Of a stretch of DNA of 64,000 nt, positions 41,489 to 52,466 are shown piece by piece (the stretch's first letter is position 1; each line of letters begins with the position of its first letter). Under the pieces are notes generated by a model that was given only the letters and a program-made list of their open reading frames with translations, was not told the origin of the DNA and made no database searches. A program made the translations under genes and the position numbers. The stretch comes from Cognatiluteimonas weifangensis (GTDB lineage Bacteria > Pseudomonadota > Gammaproteobacteria > Xanthomonadales > Xanthomonadaceae): the NCBI RefSeq assembly GCF_003416885.1, contig NZ_QVPD01000013.1:1-64000 (forward strand), given 5' to 3'.

Positions 41489-41860
41489 TTACTTGACTTC
41501 GACCGTGGCGCCGGCCGCTTCCAGGTCCTTCTTGAACTTGGCGGCGTCGTCCTTGGACACGGCTTCCTTGACCGTGCCGCCGGCCTCGGTCAGGTCCTTG
41601 GCTTCCTTCAGGCCCAGGCCGGTGATCGCGCGGACCACCTTGATGACCTCGACCTTCTTCTCGCCGGCCGACTTCAGCACCACATTGAACTCGGTCTGCT
41701 CCTCGACCGGGGCAGCGGCGGCGACCGGACCGGCGGCGACGGCCACCGGGGCGGCGGCGGACACGCCGAACTTCTCTTCCATCGCCTTCACCAGCTCCAT
41801 CACCTCCATGAGGGACTTGCCGGCGATCGCTTCGATGATCTGCTCGTTGGAAAGGGACAT
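41489..41860 (-). CDS. rplL: 50S ribosomal protein L7/L12
   Basis: The 123-residue stalk protein is present in several copies per ribosome and recruits GTPase factors. The N-terminal dimerisation region is followed by an Ala/Val/Pro hinge, then the C-domain [20 protein letters not shown] and [18 protein letters not shown]. It lies 67 bases after rplJ. Confidence 0.97.
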   Translation of the reverse strand: MSLSNEQIIEAIAGKSLMEVMELVKAMEEKFGVSAAAPVAVAAGPVAAAAPVEEQTEFNVVLKSAGEKKVEVIKVVRAITGLGLKEAKDLTEAGGTVKEAVSKDDAAKFKKDLEAAGATVEVK

Positions 41861-41927
41861 CGTGATTACCTCTGTTATCTAAGATTGGAAACGACTGATT
41901 CGGAAACCGAAACCGAACTGGGTGGCC

Positions 41928-42452
41928 TTACGCCGCCTTCTGCTGACCGACCGCGTTGGTGACGCGGGCGATCTGCGCGGCCGGCTCGGAGAGCAGGCGC
42001 ACGAGCATGGTGGCGGGCTGGACCATGACGCTGAGCAGCATCGACAACGCCTGATCGCGGGTCGGCAGCGACGCCAGGACATCCACATGGGAGCCCGGGT
42101 ACAACTGCCCGCCCAGCGACACCAGGCGCGGCTTCAGCTTGTCGTTCGCCTTGGCGAACTCCTTGATCAGACGTCCGGCGGCGCCGGGGTCCTCCTGCGA
42201 GAAGGCGTACAGCAGCGGGCCGGTCAGCGCGTCCTTGACGACCGCGTAATCGGTACCCTCCACCGCGCGCGACACCAGCGTGTTCTTGGCGACTTTCAGG
42301 AACACGCCTTCGTTGCGCGCCTTCTTGCGCAGGCCGGTCAACTGCTCGACCGTGAGACCCGCGTACTCCGCGGCGACCAGCGAGTGCGCCTTGCCGGCGA
42401 CCGCGGCCAGTTCGGCAACGACTTCCTGCTTCTGGGTCAGATTGAGAGCCAT
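41928..42452 (-). CDS. rplJ: 50S ribosomal protein L10
   Basis: The 174-residue protein anchors the L7/L12 stalk to 23S rRNA and in many bacteria represses its own operon by binding the leader. It starts [19 protein letters not shown] and has [23 protein letters not shown] lies five bases before ATG 42452, so the longer open frame is rejected. A 483-base spacer with strong hairpins precedes it. Confidence 0.96.
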   Translation of the reverse strand: MALNLTQKQEVVAELAAVAGKAHSLVAAEYAGLTVEQLTGLRKKARNEGVFLKVAKNTLVSRAVEGTDYAVVKDALTGPLLYAFSQEDPGAAGRLIKEFAKANDKLKPRLVSLGGQLYPGSHVDVLASLPTRDQALSMLLSVMVQPATMLVRLLSEPAAQIARVTNAVGQQKAA

Positions 42453-42511
42453 TGCACTCCTCCGTACTTCAACTCCGCCCCGCACGACGCGCGCGGGAGC
42501 GGTCCTCGGTC

Positions 42512-42553
42512 GGCATCGTTTGGCGCGATGCCGGGAACGCCTCGTGGCGTTCC
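42512..42553 (-). promoter_or_regulatory. candidate L10 autoregulatory leader hairpins
   Basis: Two adjacent perfect hairpins lie 60-100 bases upstream of rplJ. One has GGCATCG/CGATGCC arms over 7 bases (42512-42532); the other has GGAACGCC/GGCGTTCC over a 4-base loop (42534-42553). The L10 leader, a kink-turn RNA bound by L10-L7/L12, is found at this place in many bacteria. I did not confirm its consensus. The remainder of the 42453-42935 spacer contains other short inverted repeats (AGACCGC...GCGGTCT near 42716) and no gene. Confidence 0.4.
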
Positions 42554-42935
42554 GGGTGGTGGCCGTTTCCAGGCTGGCTCGCGCCAGCAAAACCCTGGAG
42601 GGTCGGCACCATCTACGCAGGCCTCGCCCCTTGCGGAGCTCATTAAGCGATCCCGCTTCCATCGACGGCGATTCCCTGCCAATGCGAGCCTCCCTGCCCG
42701 CCATCGATGTGCGCAGACCGCGCCTGCGGTCTTTGACGGCTATCGCGTCGGTCGGCGAGCGACTTCGGCGATGCCCTCAAAACCTGTCGCGGATGGCGGT
42801 CGCCGGACCGCCACCCTTCCATCCATTCCTCCCGCCACAGCGGGAACCCGCAACACTTCCGATCGCCGGTGGGCCCCCGCGTGCGCGGACGGCGTTCCGG
42901 CTACGGCGCTCGCGCGAGGCGCGGGCGCCGTCGCG

Positions 42936-43634
42936 TCACTTCAGCGCGAGCGTCGACGGGTCCACGGTCACGCCCGGGCCCATGGTCGAACTCAGCGAGA
43001 TCTTCTGGAGATACTGGCCCTTGGCGGTCGCCGGCTTGGCCTTGATCAGGTCCAGCAGCAGCGCCTGCAGGTTGTCCTTCAGCTTGCCGGCCTCGAAGTC
43101 GGCCTTGCCGATGGTGCAGTGGATGATGCCGGCCTTGTCGGTGCGGTAACGGACCTGGCCGCCCTTGGCGTTCTTCACCGCCTCGGCCGGGTTCGGCGAC
43201 ACGGTGCCGACCTTGGGGTTGGGCATCAGCCCGCGCGGACCGAGCAGCTGGCCGAGCTTGCCGACCACGCGCATCGCGTCCGGGGTGGCGATGACGACGT
43301 CGTAGTTGAGGTCGCCGCCCTGCATCTTCTCGGCCAGGTCGTCCATGCCCACGGCATCGGCGCCGGCCGCCAGGGCCTCGTCGGCCTTGGCGCCCGCGGG
43401 CGCGAACACCGCCACGCGCACGCTCTTGCCGGTGCCGGCGGGCAGCACGGTGGAGCCGCGCACCTGCTGGTCGGACTTCTTGGCGTCCACGCCCAGGCGC
43501 ACGGCGACGTCGACGGACTCGACGAACTTCACCTTGGCGTTGCCGCGGACGATCTCGATCGCCTCGTCGACGGCGTAGGCCTTGCCCGGCACCAGCTTGG
43601 TCTGGGCCTTGATCCGCTTGCTCATCGTGGTCAT
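42936..43634 (-). CDS. rplA: 50S ribosomal protein L1
   Basis: The 232-residue protein forms the mobile L1 stalk that handles E-site tRNA; in E. coli it represses rplKA translation. [33 protein letters not shown] sequence ([19 protein letters not shown]) and [11 protein letters not shown] are diagnostic. ATG 43634 is four bases past the rplK stop; ATG 43625 is an alternative start. Confidence 0.96.
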   Translation of the reverse strand: MTTMSKRIKAQTKLVPGKAYAVDEAIEIVRGNAKVKFVESVDVAVRLGVDAKKSDQQVRGSTVLPAGTGKSVRVAVFAPAGAKADEALAAGADAVGMDDLAEKMQGGDLNYDVVIATPDAMRVVGKLGQLLGPRGLMPNPKVGTVSPNPAEAVKNAKGGQVRYRTDKAGIIHCTIGKADFEAGKLKDNLQALLLDLIKAKPATAKGQYLQKISLSSTMGPGVTVDPSTLALK

Positions 43635-43638
43635 GTCC

Positions 43639-44067
43639 TCAGCCCTCCACCGTCAGGCCCATGGAACGGGCCGAGCCCGCGATCGTGCGCACCGCCGCTT
43701 CCAGGTCGGCCGCGGTCAGGTCGGGCTCCTTCGCCTTGGCGATGTCCTCGAGCTGCTTGCGGGTGACCTTGCCCACCTTCTCGGTGTTGGGACGCTTGGA
43801 ACCGGACTGCACGCCCGAGGCCTTCTTCAGCAGGATCGTCGCCGGCGGCGTCTTGGTGATGAAGGTGAAGGTGCGGTCCGAGTACGCAGTGATGACCACC
43901 GGGATCGGCAGGCCGGGCTCGAGCTTCTGCGTGGCGGCGTTGAACGCCTTGCAGAACTCCATGATGTTCAGGCCGCGCTGACCGAGGGCGGGGCCCACCG
44001 GCGGCGACGGGTTGGCCTGGCCGGCCTTGACCTGCAGCTTGATGTAACCGACGACTTTCTTTGCCAT
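43639..44067 (-). CDS. rplK: 50S ribosomal protein L11
   Basis: The 142-residue protein forms the GTPase-associated centre and is needed for RelA activation. It starts [39 protein letters not shown] is the thiostrepton-site segment. ATG 44067 fits the family; the upstream frame is spurious. About 133 bases separate it from nusG. Confidence 0.97.
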   Translation of the reverse strand: MAKKVVGYIKLQVKAGQANPSPPVGPALGQRGLNIMEFCKAFNAATQKLEPGLPIPVVITAYSDRTFTFITKTPPATILLKKASGVQSGSKRPNTEKVGKVTRKQLEDIAKAKEPDLTAADLEAAVRTIAGSARSMGLTVEG

Positions 44068-44200
44068 TTGCTTTGCTCCTGCGAGTGCAAGCGCCGTGAG
44101 GCTCCTCGCGTTGGTGAACGAGTGATCGGCGATCCGTGGTTCGCGATTCGCGAAAGCCGTGCTTCCGCCAACCGCCAACCCCTAATCGGCAACCACGCTC

Positions 44201-44803
44201 CTAGGCCTTTTCCACCTGGCCGAATTCCAGCTCCACGGGCGTGGAACGCCCGAAGATCAGCACCGCCACGCGCAGGCGGCTCTTCTCGTAGTTGACTTCC
44301 TCGACCACGCCGTTGAAGTCGTTGAACGGACCGTCGATGACCCGGACCATCTGCCCGGCCTCGAACAGCACCTTCGGACGCGGCTTCTCCACGCCCTCCT
44401 GCACCCGCTGCAGGATCGCGTCGGCCTCGTCGTCGCGGATCGGCAGCGGCTTGTCGGCGGTGCCGCCGATGAAGCCCATCACCTTCGGCGTTTCCTTGAT
44501 CAGGTGCCAGCTTTCGCTGTCGATGCGCGGGATTCCGCCCTCGTCGCGGGTGGCGATCTGCACCAGCACGTAGCCGGGGAAGAACTTGCGCTCGGAACGG
44601 CGCTTCTGGCCGGCGCGCATCTCCACCACTTCCTCGGTCGGCACCATCACCTCGCCGAAGCGCTCTTCCATGCCCAGGCGCACGATGCGGTCGCGCAGCG
44701 CCTGCGCCACCGACTTCTCGAAGCCGGAATAGGCGTGCACGACGTACCAGCGCTTGCCGGCGCCCGTGGCGGTCTTGCCTGCATCGTTGTCTTGCGTTTC
44801 CAT
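44201..44803 (-). CDS. nusG: transcription termination/antitermination factor NusG
   Basis: The 200-residue factor binds RNA polymerase and couples it to Rho or to the ribosome through S10. The NGN domain has [20 protein letters not shown] and [11 protein letters not shown]; the C-terminal KOW domain has [21 protein letters not shown]. About 18 residues precede the NGN core. Start ATG 44803 follows an in-frame TTG at 44806. It lies 31 bases after secE. Confidence 0.97.
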   Translation of the reverse strand: METQDNDAGKTATGAGKRWYVVHAYSGFEKSVAQALRDRIVRLGMEERFGEVMVPTEEVVEMRAGQKRRSERKFFPGYVLVQIATRDEGGIPRIDSESWHLIKETPKVMGFIGGTADKPLPIRDDEADAILQRVQEGVEKPRPKVLFEAGQMVRVIDGPFNDFNGVVEEVNYEKSRLRVAVLIFGRSTPVELEFGQVEKA

Positions 44804-44834
44804 CAACCTGCTGCTCCAGCAATCGGTGCGTCTG

Positions 44835-45218
44835 TCAGCGCGCCAGGAACCACTTCACCGCCGCCTGGATGATCACGTCGAAGAAGGCCAGCACCAGACT
44901 GATCAGCACCACCACCGCGATCACCACCCAGGTCGAGCGCGTGGCCTCCTGCCGCGTCGGCCAGACCACCTTGCGCAGCTCGAAGCGCGATTCGGACAGG
45001 AATTCGCGGGTTTCCACGCCCTTGCGGCTGGTCAGGAACACGACCACGGCGCCCACCAGGCCGCCGAGCATGGTCAGCACGCGGGCCACGTCGGGCCAGC
45101 GGCCGTCGAAGTAGAACCAGACGAACAGGCCCGCCACCGCCAGCAAGGCCGCCAGCGCGTACTTCATCAGGTCGCCCGGACTCGCGGCGGCTTTGGATTG
45201 ATCGAGCTTGCTGTTCAC
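44835..45218 (-). CDS. secE: preprotein translocase subunit SecE
   Basis: The 127-residue subunit clamps SecY. It has three predicted helices as in E. coli: [18 protein letters not shown], a second at [15 protein letters not shown], and [20 protein letters not shown]. The conserved amphipathic [15 protein letters not shown] lies before the last helix. I choose GTG 45218 (VNSKLDQSK, preceded by GAGGGA); the upstream extension runs into tRNA-Trp. Confidence 0.93.
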   Translation of the reverse strand: MNSKLDQSKAAASPGDLMKYALAALLAVAGLFVWFYFDGRWPDVARVLTMLGGLVGAVVVFLTSRKGVETREFLSESRFELRKVVWPTRQEATRSTWVVIAVVVLISLVLAFFDVIIQAAVKWFLAR

Positions 45219-45314
45219 GTAATGCGAGTCCCTCGCAAGAGCCCGGACATCCCTGTGCGGACTTCTCAATGCCTTGTCCGGTTGGACGACGATCCGGCCG
45301 TCCCGCTTGATTTT

Positions 45315-45390
<76 letters not shown>

Positions 45391-45466
45391 ATCGGTTTTT
45401 TACCTCTTTCCGAAAAAGGCAACGGCGGCTCGCGCCGCCTACGCCCTTCCCGGCATGTCCCGGCAA

Positions 45467-45490
45467 GGCGTCCGCGCAGGCGCGGACGCC
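45467..45490 (-). terminator. hairpin immediately after tuf2
   Basis: The perfect 10-base stem GGCGTCCGCG/CGCGGACGCC over CAGG is identical to that after tuf1. It separates tuf2 from tRNA-Trp in the same transcript, so it is more likely an RNA processing or 3' protection site than a terminator. Confidence 0.5.
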
Positions 45491-45498
45491 CCGTCGCG

Positions 45499-46689
<1,191 letters not shown>

Positions 46690-46793
46690 GGCTGCGTCTC
46701 GCTAACGTTTGTGATGGAACAGTCCGGTGGAACCGCTTTTCTTTCGCAAACCCGCACGGGACTCGGCGGGGTGTTGCGGGGCGACCCGCGTGT

Positions 46794-46869
46794 TGGTGCT
46801 CACGAATGGAATCGAACCATCGACCTCCTCCTTACCAAGGAGGTGCTCTACCGACTGAGCTACGTGAGC
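46794..46869 (-). tRNA. tRNA-Thr (anticodon GGT)
   Basis: The 76-nucleotide gene has acceptor GCTCACG/CGTGAGC, anticodon loop TTGGTAA (GGT), T-loop GGTTCGATTCC and encoded CCA. It lies 104 bases upstream of tuf2 and reads ACY codons. Confidence 0.96.
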
Positions 46870-46928
46870 GTGAAACTGGTTGTGTTGCGTCGTTGCCTGT
46901 GGTCCGCCGACCGGTGCGTCGAGTCCAA

Positions 46929-47002
<74 letters not shown>

Positions 47003-47040
47003 GCCGGGAACCGCCTGAAACCTTGTCGCGTGGGTACAAC

Positions 47041-47126
47041 TGGTGGAGGGAGGTGGATTCGAACCACCGAAGGCGTAAGCCAGCAGATTTACAGTCTGCC
47101 CCCGTTGGCCGCTTGGGTATCCCTCC
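47041..47126 (-). tRNA. tRNA-Tyr (anticodon GTA)
   Basis: The 86-nucleotide gene is class II with a long variable arm. Acceptor GGAGGGA/TCCCTCC, anticodon loop CTGTAAA (GTA) and encoded CCA are visible. It is first in the tufB cluster, about 30 bases after the predicted transcription start. Confidence 0.96.
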
Positions 47127-47162
47127 GGTGCGTCCGCACGAGCGATCGTGAAACAGCCCGCG

Positions 47163-47191
47163 ATTTTGACGGGGCCCGGGATTCCTGTCAA
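47163..47191 (-). promoter_or_regulatory. promoter of the tRNA-Tyr-Gly-Thr-tuf2 operon
   Basis: A perfect TTGACA (47191-47186) and CAAAAT (47168-47163) are 17 bases apart on the minus strand, directly after the ychF stop. The region after the -10 is CGCGGGC, a GC-rich discriminator typical of stringently controlled tRNA and rRNA promoters. It probably drives the whole cluster through secE-nusG. Confidence 0.75.
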
Positions 47192-47200
47192 CGCGCCCGT

Positions 47201-48292
47201 TCAGACGTTGAAGCGGAAGTGCAGCACGTCGCCTTCCTGAACGCGGTAGTCCTTGCCTTCCAGCCGCAGCCGGCCGGCCTCGCGGGCCCCGGCCTCGCCG
47301 CGGTAGCGGATGAAGTCCTCGTAGCCGATGGTTTCGGCGCGGATGAAGCCCTTCTCGAAGTCGGTATGGATCACCGCCGCCGCCTGCGGCGCGGTCGCGC
47401 CGGCCTTCACCGTCCAGGCTCGGACCTCCTTGACCCCGGCAGTGAAGTAGGTCTGCAGGCCCAGCAGCGTGTAGGCGGCGCGGATCACCCGGTTCAGGCC
47501 GGGCTCGGCCAGCCCCAGGTCGGCCAGGAAGACGTCGCGGTCGGCGTCCTCCAGCTGGCTCAGCTCCTCCTCGATCGCCGCCGAGACCGGCACCACCTCG
47601 GCACCCTCGCCCGCCGCGCGGGCGCGGACCGCGTCCAGGTGCGGGTTGCCGGCAAAGCCGTCCTCGAGCACGTTGGCCACGTACATCACCGGCTTCAGGG
47701 TCAGCAGGAACAGGTCGCGAACCGCGGCCCGATCCTCCTCCGACAGGCCCAGCGCGCGCGCCGGCCGGCCGGCGTCCAGCCCGGCGCGCAGCCGCGCCAG
47801 CACCTCGACCCGGGCCCGGGCGTCCTTGTCCCCGGTCTTGGCCGCGCGCTCGGCGCGCTGCAGGGCCTTGTCCACCGATTCCAGGTCGGCCAGCGCCAGC
47901 TCGGTGTCGATGGTCTCGATGTCGGCGATCGGGTCGACCTTGTTGGCGACGTGGATCACGTCCGGGTGCTCGAAGCAGCGCACCACGTGGCAGATCGCGT
48001 CGACCTCGCGGATATGGGCCAGGAACTTGTTGCCCAGGCCCTCGCCGCTGGCGGCGCCGGCCACCAGCCCGGCGATGTCGACGAATTCGACCGCGGTCGG
48101 GATCACCTTCTGCGGCTTGACGATCTCCGCCAGCGCGACCAGCCGCGGGTCCGGCACCGGCACCACGCCGACGTTGGGCTCGATCGTGCAGAAGGGGAAG
48201 TTGGCCGCGGCGATGCCGGCCTTCGTCAGCGCGTTGAACAGGGTCGACTTGCCGACGTTCGGCAGGCCGACGATGCCGCATTGGATGCCCAT
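47201..48292 (-). CDS. ychF: redox-regulated ATPase YchF
   Basis: The 363-residue OBG-family P-loop protein binds ribosomes and hydrolyses ATP rather than [17 protein letters not shown] is the P-loop, and [20 protein letters not shown] is the Walker B region. The G4 position shows NVLED instead of NKxD, which fits ATP specificity. A TGS-like C-terminal domain includes [25 protein letters not shown]. It lies after pth, the common arrangement. Confidence 0.96.
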   Translation of the reverse strand: MGIQCGIVGLPNVGKSTLFNALTKAGIAAANFPFCTIEPNVGVVPVPDPRLVALAEIVKPQKVIPTAVEFVDIAGLVAGAASGEGLGNKFLAHIREVDAICHVVRCFEHPDVIHVANKVDPIADIETIDTELALADLESVDKALQRAERAAKTGDKDARARVEVLARLRAGLDAGRPARALGLSEEDRAAVRDLFLLTLKPVMYVANVLEDGFAGNPHLDAVRARAAGEGAEVVPVSAAIEEELSQLEDADRDVFLADLGLAEPGLNRVIRAAYTLLGLQTYFTAGVKEVRAWTVKAGATAPQAAAVIHTDFEKGFIRAETIGYEDFIRYRGEAGAREAGRLRLEGKDYRVQEGDVLHFRFNV

Positions 48293-48341
48293 CGTGTGCT
48301 ACTCCGTGCGTGCGGCGCGGGCGCCGGACGCGGTGATGCTG

Positions 48342-48923
48342 CTATTCGCGCGGCGTGTGCAGCCGCTTCATGGCCTCGTTGAAGTCGCCGGCGACCGCCA
48401 GCGGCAGCACGTCGAGGGCGTCGCCGATCGCGCGCAGGATCGCGGCCTCGTCGTCGCGGCCAGGCTTGCCCAGCACCCACGGCGTGACCCGGTCCTTGTG
48501 CCCGGGATGGCCGATGCCGATCCGCAGGCGGTGGAACTTCCCGTGCCCGAGCAGGCGCATGGTGTCGCGCAGGCCGTTCTGGCCGCCGTGGCCGCCGTCG
48601 AACTTGAGCCGCGCCGTGCCCGGCGGCAGGTCGAGCTCGTCGTGCGCCAGCAATGCCTGCTCCGGCTCGATCTTCCAGTAGCGCAGCGCCGCGGCGACCG
48701 CCTTGCCCGACAGGTTCATGAAGGTCGCCGGCTTCAGCAGCCAGACCGGCTGCCTGGCGATCTCGACCTTGCAGGTCTCGCCGAACAGCTTGGCCTCCAG
48801 CCCGAACCGCGCCCCGGCCTGCGACGCCAGGGCGTCCACAAACCAGAACCCGGCGTTGTGCCGGGTCCTGAGGTGCTCGGGACCGGGGTTGCCCAGCCCG
48901 ACGATGAGTCGCAGACCCGCCAT
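48342..48923 (-). CDS. pth: peptidyl-tRNA hydrolase
   Basis: The 193-residue enzyme releases tRNA from prematurely dropped peptidyl-tRNA. It has LIVGLGNPGPEHLRTRHNAGF with the catalytic His and Asn, FMNLSGKAV, and DELDLPPGTARLKFDGGHGGQNGLRD with the essential Asp and Asn. It lies between rplY and ychF on the minus strand. Confidence 0.96.
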   Translation of the reverse strand: MAGLRLIVGLGNPGPEHLRTRHNAGFWFVDALASQAGARFGLEAKLFGETCKVEIARQPVWLLKPATFMNLSGKAVAAALRYWKIEPEQALLAHDELDLPPGTARLKFDGGHGGQNGLRDTMRLLGHGKFHRLRIGIGHPGHKDRVTPWVLGKPGRDDEAAILRAIGDALDVLPLAVAGDFNEAMKRLHTPRE

Positions 48924-48974
48924 CGCGAAGGCGCGCGGCGGCGCGCCCGCATCGGGCGCACCGCGGCGCGGCGA

Positions 48975-49634
48975 TTACTCGCCCTTGCCCTCGGCGGCCG
49001 CACCCGCGGCCGGCGCGGCCTCGGCCGCCGGCGTCGCCGCCGGCTCCTCGGCCTCGGCGCGGGCGAAGCGCGCCACCACCACGGCGACGTCGTGGTCGGG
49101 GCCGAGCTTGAGCTCGGGCACTTCCACGCCCGCCGGCAGCTGCACCTTCGACAGGTGGATGGTGTCGCCCGGCTGCAGCCCGGACAGGTCGACGGCGATG
49201 AACGCGGGCAGGTTGCCCGGCAGGCAGCTCACCTCGATCTGGGTCAGCTCGTGCATCACCACCACGCCGGCGGTCTTGCCCGCCGGCGACTTCTCCACGT
49301 CGAGGAAGCGCAGCGGCACCGACATCCGGATCGCCTCGTCCGCGCTCACCCGCTGGAAGTCCAGGTGCATGATCCGCTGCTTGTACGGGTGCCGCTGCAT
49401 ATCGCGCAGCAGCACCTTCTGCGCCTTGCCGTCGACCTCAAGCTCGAGGATCGAGGAATAGAACCACTCCTGCTGGCTGAGCAGCCAGGTGCGCTCGTGC
49501 TCGACCTGGATGCTCAGCGGCTCGGCGCGACCGCCGTAGACGATGGCCGGGACCTGGCCGGCACGACGCAGGCGGCGGCTCGCACCTTTCCCCTCGTCCT
49601 TGCGGCTGGTGGCCGTGATCTTGTGTTCGGACAT
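48975..49634 (-). CDS. rplY: 50S ribosomal protein L25, general stress (Ctc) form
   Basis: The 219-residue long form has an N-terminal 5S-rRNA-binding domain (KGASRRLRRAGQVPAIVYGG) and the C-terminal TL5 domain (VVMHELTQIEVSCLPGNLPAFIAVDLSGLQPGDTI in part). It ends in an Ala/Glu/Pro-rich low-complexity tail of about 35 residues. ATG 49634 (MSEHKITATSRK) is the family start. It lies between prs and pth. Confidence 0.95.
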   Translation of the reverse strand: MSEHKITATSRKDEGKGASRRLRRAGQVPAIVYGGRAEPLSIQVEHERTWLLSQQEWFYSSILELEVDGKAQKVLLRDMQRHPYKQRIMHLDFQRVSADEAIRMSVPLRFLDVEKSPAGKTAGVVVMHELTQIEVSCLPGNLPAFIAVDLSGLQPGDTIHLSKVQLPAGVEVPELKLGPDHDVAVVVARFARAEAEEPAATPAAEAAPAAGAAAEGKGE

Positions 49635-49710
49635 TTCGTTACTCGCTTCTCGTTGCGTTGGACCGCCTCGCGGCGGCGATGCCACTCACCCGCGACCAGG
49701 TGAGCGGTGG

Positions 49711-49782
49711 CTCCCGGGAATCGGGATTCGGGATCGGGGAGCGGCGAAGTGCCCGCTCCCGGATCCCGAATCGCGACTCCCT
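49711..49782. repeat. GATTCGGGATTCG-type hairpin between prs and rplY
   Basis: GGGAATCGGGATTCGGGATC and GATCCCGAATCGCGACTCCC flank an inner GAGCGG...CCGCTC, forming a long imperfect stem. It is of the same repeat family as the element at 3676-3763. It sits immediately after the prs stop and may limit readthrough into rplY. Confidence 0.65.
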
Positions 49783-49784
49783 GG

Positions 49785-50750
49785 TCAATCCACGTACAGC
49801 GAACTGACCGACTCGCCGAAGGCGATCCGGCGGATGGTCTCGGCCAGCAGCTCGGCGACGCTGAGCTGGCGGATGCGGCCGCTGTTGCGGGCCGCTTCCG
49901 ACAGCGGGATGGTGTCGGTCACCACCAGTTCGTCGAGCTGCGACTTGCCCAGGTTGTCGAGCGCGGCGCCGGAGAGCACCGGATGGGTGCAGTACGCGAC
50001 CACCTTGAGCGCGCCGCGCGCCTTCAGCGCCGCCGCCGCCGCGCACAGGGTGCCGGCGGTGTCGACGATGTCGTCGACCAGCACGCAGGCCTTGCCGGCG
50101 ACGTCGCCGATGATGTTCATCACCGTGGCCACGTTGGCCTTGGGGCGGCGCTTGTCGATGATCGCCAGGTCGGCGTCGTCCAGGCGCTTGGCGATGGCGC
50201 GGGCGCGGACCACGCCGCCGACGTCGGGCGACACCACCACCATGTCCTGGGTGCCGTAGTGGCGCCAGATGTCGGCCAGCAGCAGCGGCGAGGAGTACAC
50301 GTTGTCGACCGGGATGTCGAAGAAGCCCTGGATCTGCTCGGCGTGCAGGTCCACCGTCAGCACCCGGTCGGTGCGCACGGTGGAGAACATCTGCGCGGCG
50401 ACCTTGGCGGTGATCGGCACGCGTGCCGAGCGCGGGCGGCGGTCCTGGCGGGCGTAGCCGAAATACGGCACCACCGCGGTCACGCTGGCCACCGAGGCGC
50501 GCTTGAGCGCGTCGATCAGCACCAGCAGCTCGACCAGGTTCTCGGCGCTGGGCGCGCAGGTGGGCTGGATCACGAACACGTCCTGGGCGCGGACGTTCTC
50601 CTCGATCTCGACCTGCACCTCGCCGTCGGAAAAACGCCCGACCAGCGCCTTGCCGGGACGCACGCCGAGCTCTTTGCACACCGCGTGGGCCAGCGGCCGG
50701 TTGGCGTTGCCGGTGAACACCAGCAGGTTGCGATCGTCTTGCCTTGTCAT
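49785..50750 (-). CDS. prs: ribose-phosphate pyrophosphokinase
   Basis: The 321-residue enzyme makes PRPP from ribose 5-phosphate and ATP for nucleotide, His and Trp synthesis. [12 protein letters not shown], the flexible loop KRRPKANV and the PRPP-binding [11 protein letters not shown] are present. ATG 50750 ([18 protein letters not shown]) fits; the open frame upstream crosses tRNA-Gln. It lies 112 bases after tRNA-Gln on the same strand. Confidence 0.96.
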   Translation of the reverse strand: MTRQDDRNLLVFTGNANRPLAHAVCKELGVRPGKALVGRFSDGEVQVEIEENVRAQDVFVIQPTCAPSAENLVELLVLIDALKRASVASVTAVVPYFGYARQDRRPRSARVPITAKVAAQMFSTVRTDRVLTVDLHAEQIQGFFDIPVDNVYSSPLLLADIWRHYGTQDMVVVSPDVGGVVRARAIAKRLDDADLAIIDKRRPKANVATVMNIIGDVAGKACVLVDDIVDTAGTLCAAAAALKARGALKVVAYCTHPVLSGAALDNLGKSQLDELVVTDTIPLSEAARNSGRIRQLSVAELLAETIRRIAFGESVSSLYVD

Positions 50751-50862
50751 GTCCGCGTCGCTCTGACCTTGGCGGCTGTGGGTGGAGCGCATCCGTGCGC
50801 GGGTTTCCGGTTGTCCCGCCTGCGCACCCGCAGGCGCGCACTGCCGCGGAACGGTCCGCGGA

Positions 50863-50939
50863 TGGCAGGGGCGGCAGGATTCGAACCTGCGAATGCCGGG
50901 ATCAAAACCCGGTGCCTTGGGCCACTTGGCGACGCCCCT
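50863..50939 (-). tRNA. tRNA-Gln (anticodon TTG)
   Basis: The 77-nucleotide gene has acceptor AGGGGCG/CGCCCCT, anticodon loop TTTTGAT (TTG), T-loop GGTTCGAATCC and encoded CCA. The D-loop is two bases longer than in E. coli tRNA-Gln. Its 5' half overlaps the last 38 bases of ispE on the same strand, so the two RNAs compete for the same transcript. Confidence 0.95.
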
Positions 50940-51831
50940 GCAGGCGATACGCGTCCAGCGCCTCATGCAACGGCGACCGCGCCGCGCCCTCGGCGATCCA
51001 TGCCCGCAAGCCGGCCGGCCTGCCCTGTTGCAGCAAGGTCAGCCCGGCCTGCGCGGAAGCACGATCGCCGAAGCCGACGAAGCAGCCGCTGCCCGACCCG
51101 GTCAACTGCGGCCGGCCGATCCGCGCCAGCGCAGCGAACGCGGCCTCCACGGCCGGTTCGCGGCGGCGCAGCACCGGCTCGAAGGCATTGCCGAGCGGAG
51201 CACCCGAAACGAAGTCGGCTATTGTCGCGAGGGGCGCATCGCGCGTCAATTCAGGCGCCTGGAACAAGGCCGCGGTGGCGACATGCACCCCGGGATCGGC
51301 CAGCACGTACCACGCCGGCGGCAGGTCCAGCGGCGTCAGCAGCTCGCCGACGCCCTCGGCCCAGGCATTGGCGCCGCGCACGAACACCGGCACGTCGGCG
51401 CCCAGGCGCAGGCCCAGCGCGGCCAGCCGGTCCAGGCCCAGGTGCGTGCCCCAGAGCTGGTCCAGCGCCACCAGCACGGTCGCGGCATCGGACGAGCCGC
51501 CGCCGAAGCCGGCCCCGGCCGGGATACGCTTTTCGACGCGGATGTCGACGCCTTTGCCGATGCTGGCTTCTACTGCCAGCAATTGCGCGGCGCGCACCAG
51601 GAGGTCGTCGGCAGCCTCCACGCCCGGCACCGAGGCGCCGTGGCGGACGATGCGGGCATCGCGGCGCGGCCGCAGGTGCACGCTATCGCCCCAGTCCAGC
51701 AGGCGAAACACGGTCTGCAGCCGGTGGTAGCCGTCGGCGCGGCGGCCGGGGATGCGCAGGAACAGGTTGAGCTTGGCCGGGGCCGGCCAGCGCGACCAGC
51801 CGTCCGCGGTGTGGGCGGGCTGCGGGTTCAC
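50902..51831 (-). CDS. ispE: 4-diphosphocytidyl-2-C-methyl-D-erythritol kinase
   Basis: The 309-residue GHMP kinase phosphorylates CDP-methylerythritol in the MEP isoprenoid pathway. [12 protein letters not shown] and the ATP loop [17 protein letters not shown] are clear, with [12 protein letters not shown] as the third motif. It starts at GTG 51831, overlapping the lolB stop as GTGA. The last 12 codons or so lie inside tRNA-Gln, so its C-terminal tail (ending VAQGTGF) is dictated by tRNA sequence. Confidence 0.93.
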   Translation of the reverse strand: MNPQPAHTADGWSRWPAPAKLNLFLRIPGRRADGYHRLQTVFRLLDWGDSVHLRPRRDARIVRHGASVPGVEAADDLLVRAAQLLAVEASIGKGVDIRVEKRIPAGAGFGGGSSDAATVLVALDQLWGTHLGLDRLAALGLRLGADVPVFVRGANAWAEGVGELLTPLDLPPAWYVLADPGVHVATAALFQAPELTRDAPLATIADFVSGAPLGNAFEPVLRRREPAVEAAFAALARIGRPQLTGSGSGCFVGFGDRASAQAGLTLLQQGRPAGLRAWIAEGAARSPLHEALDAYRLQGRRQVAQGTGF

Positions 51832-52466
51832 GGGTCGGTGCCGCCGGTATTCCAGGCGTCCACCACCAGCCGCACCCGCGCCGCGCCGCGTTCGGCACTG
51901 ATCCGCATCGGGAGCTCCAGGCCCGGCCCGGGCTGCGGCCGCCAGTCGCCGTACTCAAGGGTCCAGCCGTCCTGCTGCAACTGCGCCAGGCGACCGTCGG
52001 CGGTGAACTGCAGCTGCGCCGGGCCGGCCTGCGGCGCGCGCGCGCCGCGCACCCAGGCCGCCAGTGCAATCACCGGGATGTCCCAGCCGGTGGTCTCGCG
52101 CAGCAATTGCACCGCGTCGTCGCCGACCCGCGGGCCGCCCTCCAGCCCGTCCAGCCGCGCGCCGTCGGCATCGCCCTGCAGCCGCCAGCTCTGCCGCGTC
52201 ACCGGAGCGCTCAAGGCGACGGCGTAGGCCGCGCCGGTCTGCCGCCAGTCGATCCGGCCGCTGCCGCCGCGGCCGTCGTTGGCCAGCGCCACCCGGCCCT
52301 GCAGCCCCCAGTCCGCGGCCCGGGCCAGCGCCGTCTCGCGCGCCTGCTGCTGCGCCTCGGCGGCGGCGCGCGCGGCCGGCGGCAGCGGCGCCCGCGGCGC
52401 GGGGGTGACGCAGCCCGCCAGCAGGCCGGCACCGAGCACGGCGAACAGGCAGCCGCGCACGCTCAC
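51828..52466 (-). CDS. lolB: outer-membrane lipoprotein LolB
   Basis: The 212-residue lipoprotein receives lipoproteins from LolA and inserts them in the outer membrane. The signal peptide ends in the lipobox LLAGC (Cys near residue 18). [26 protein letters not shown] and a later [15 protein letters not shown] match LolB. It starts at GTG 52466, overlapping the TPR gene stop as GTGA, and itself overlaps ispE, so the three are translationally coupled. Confidence 0.9.
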   Translation of the reverse strand: MSVRGCLFAVLGAGLLAGCVTPAPRAPLPPAARAAAEAQQQARETALARAADWGLQGRVALANDGRGGSGRIDWRQTGAAYAVALSAPVTRQSWRLQGDADGARLDGLEGGPRVGDDAVQLLRETTGWDIPVIALAAWVRGARAPQAGPAQLQFTADGRLAQLQQDGWTLEYGDWRPQPGPGLELPMRISAERGAARVRLVVDAWNTGGTDP

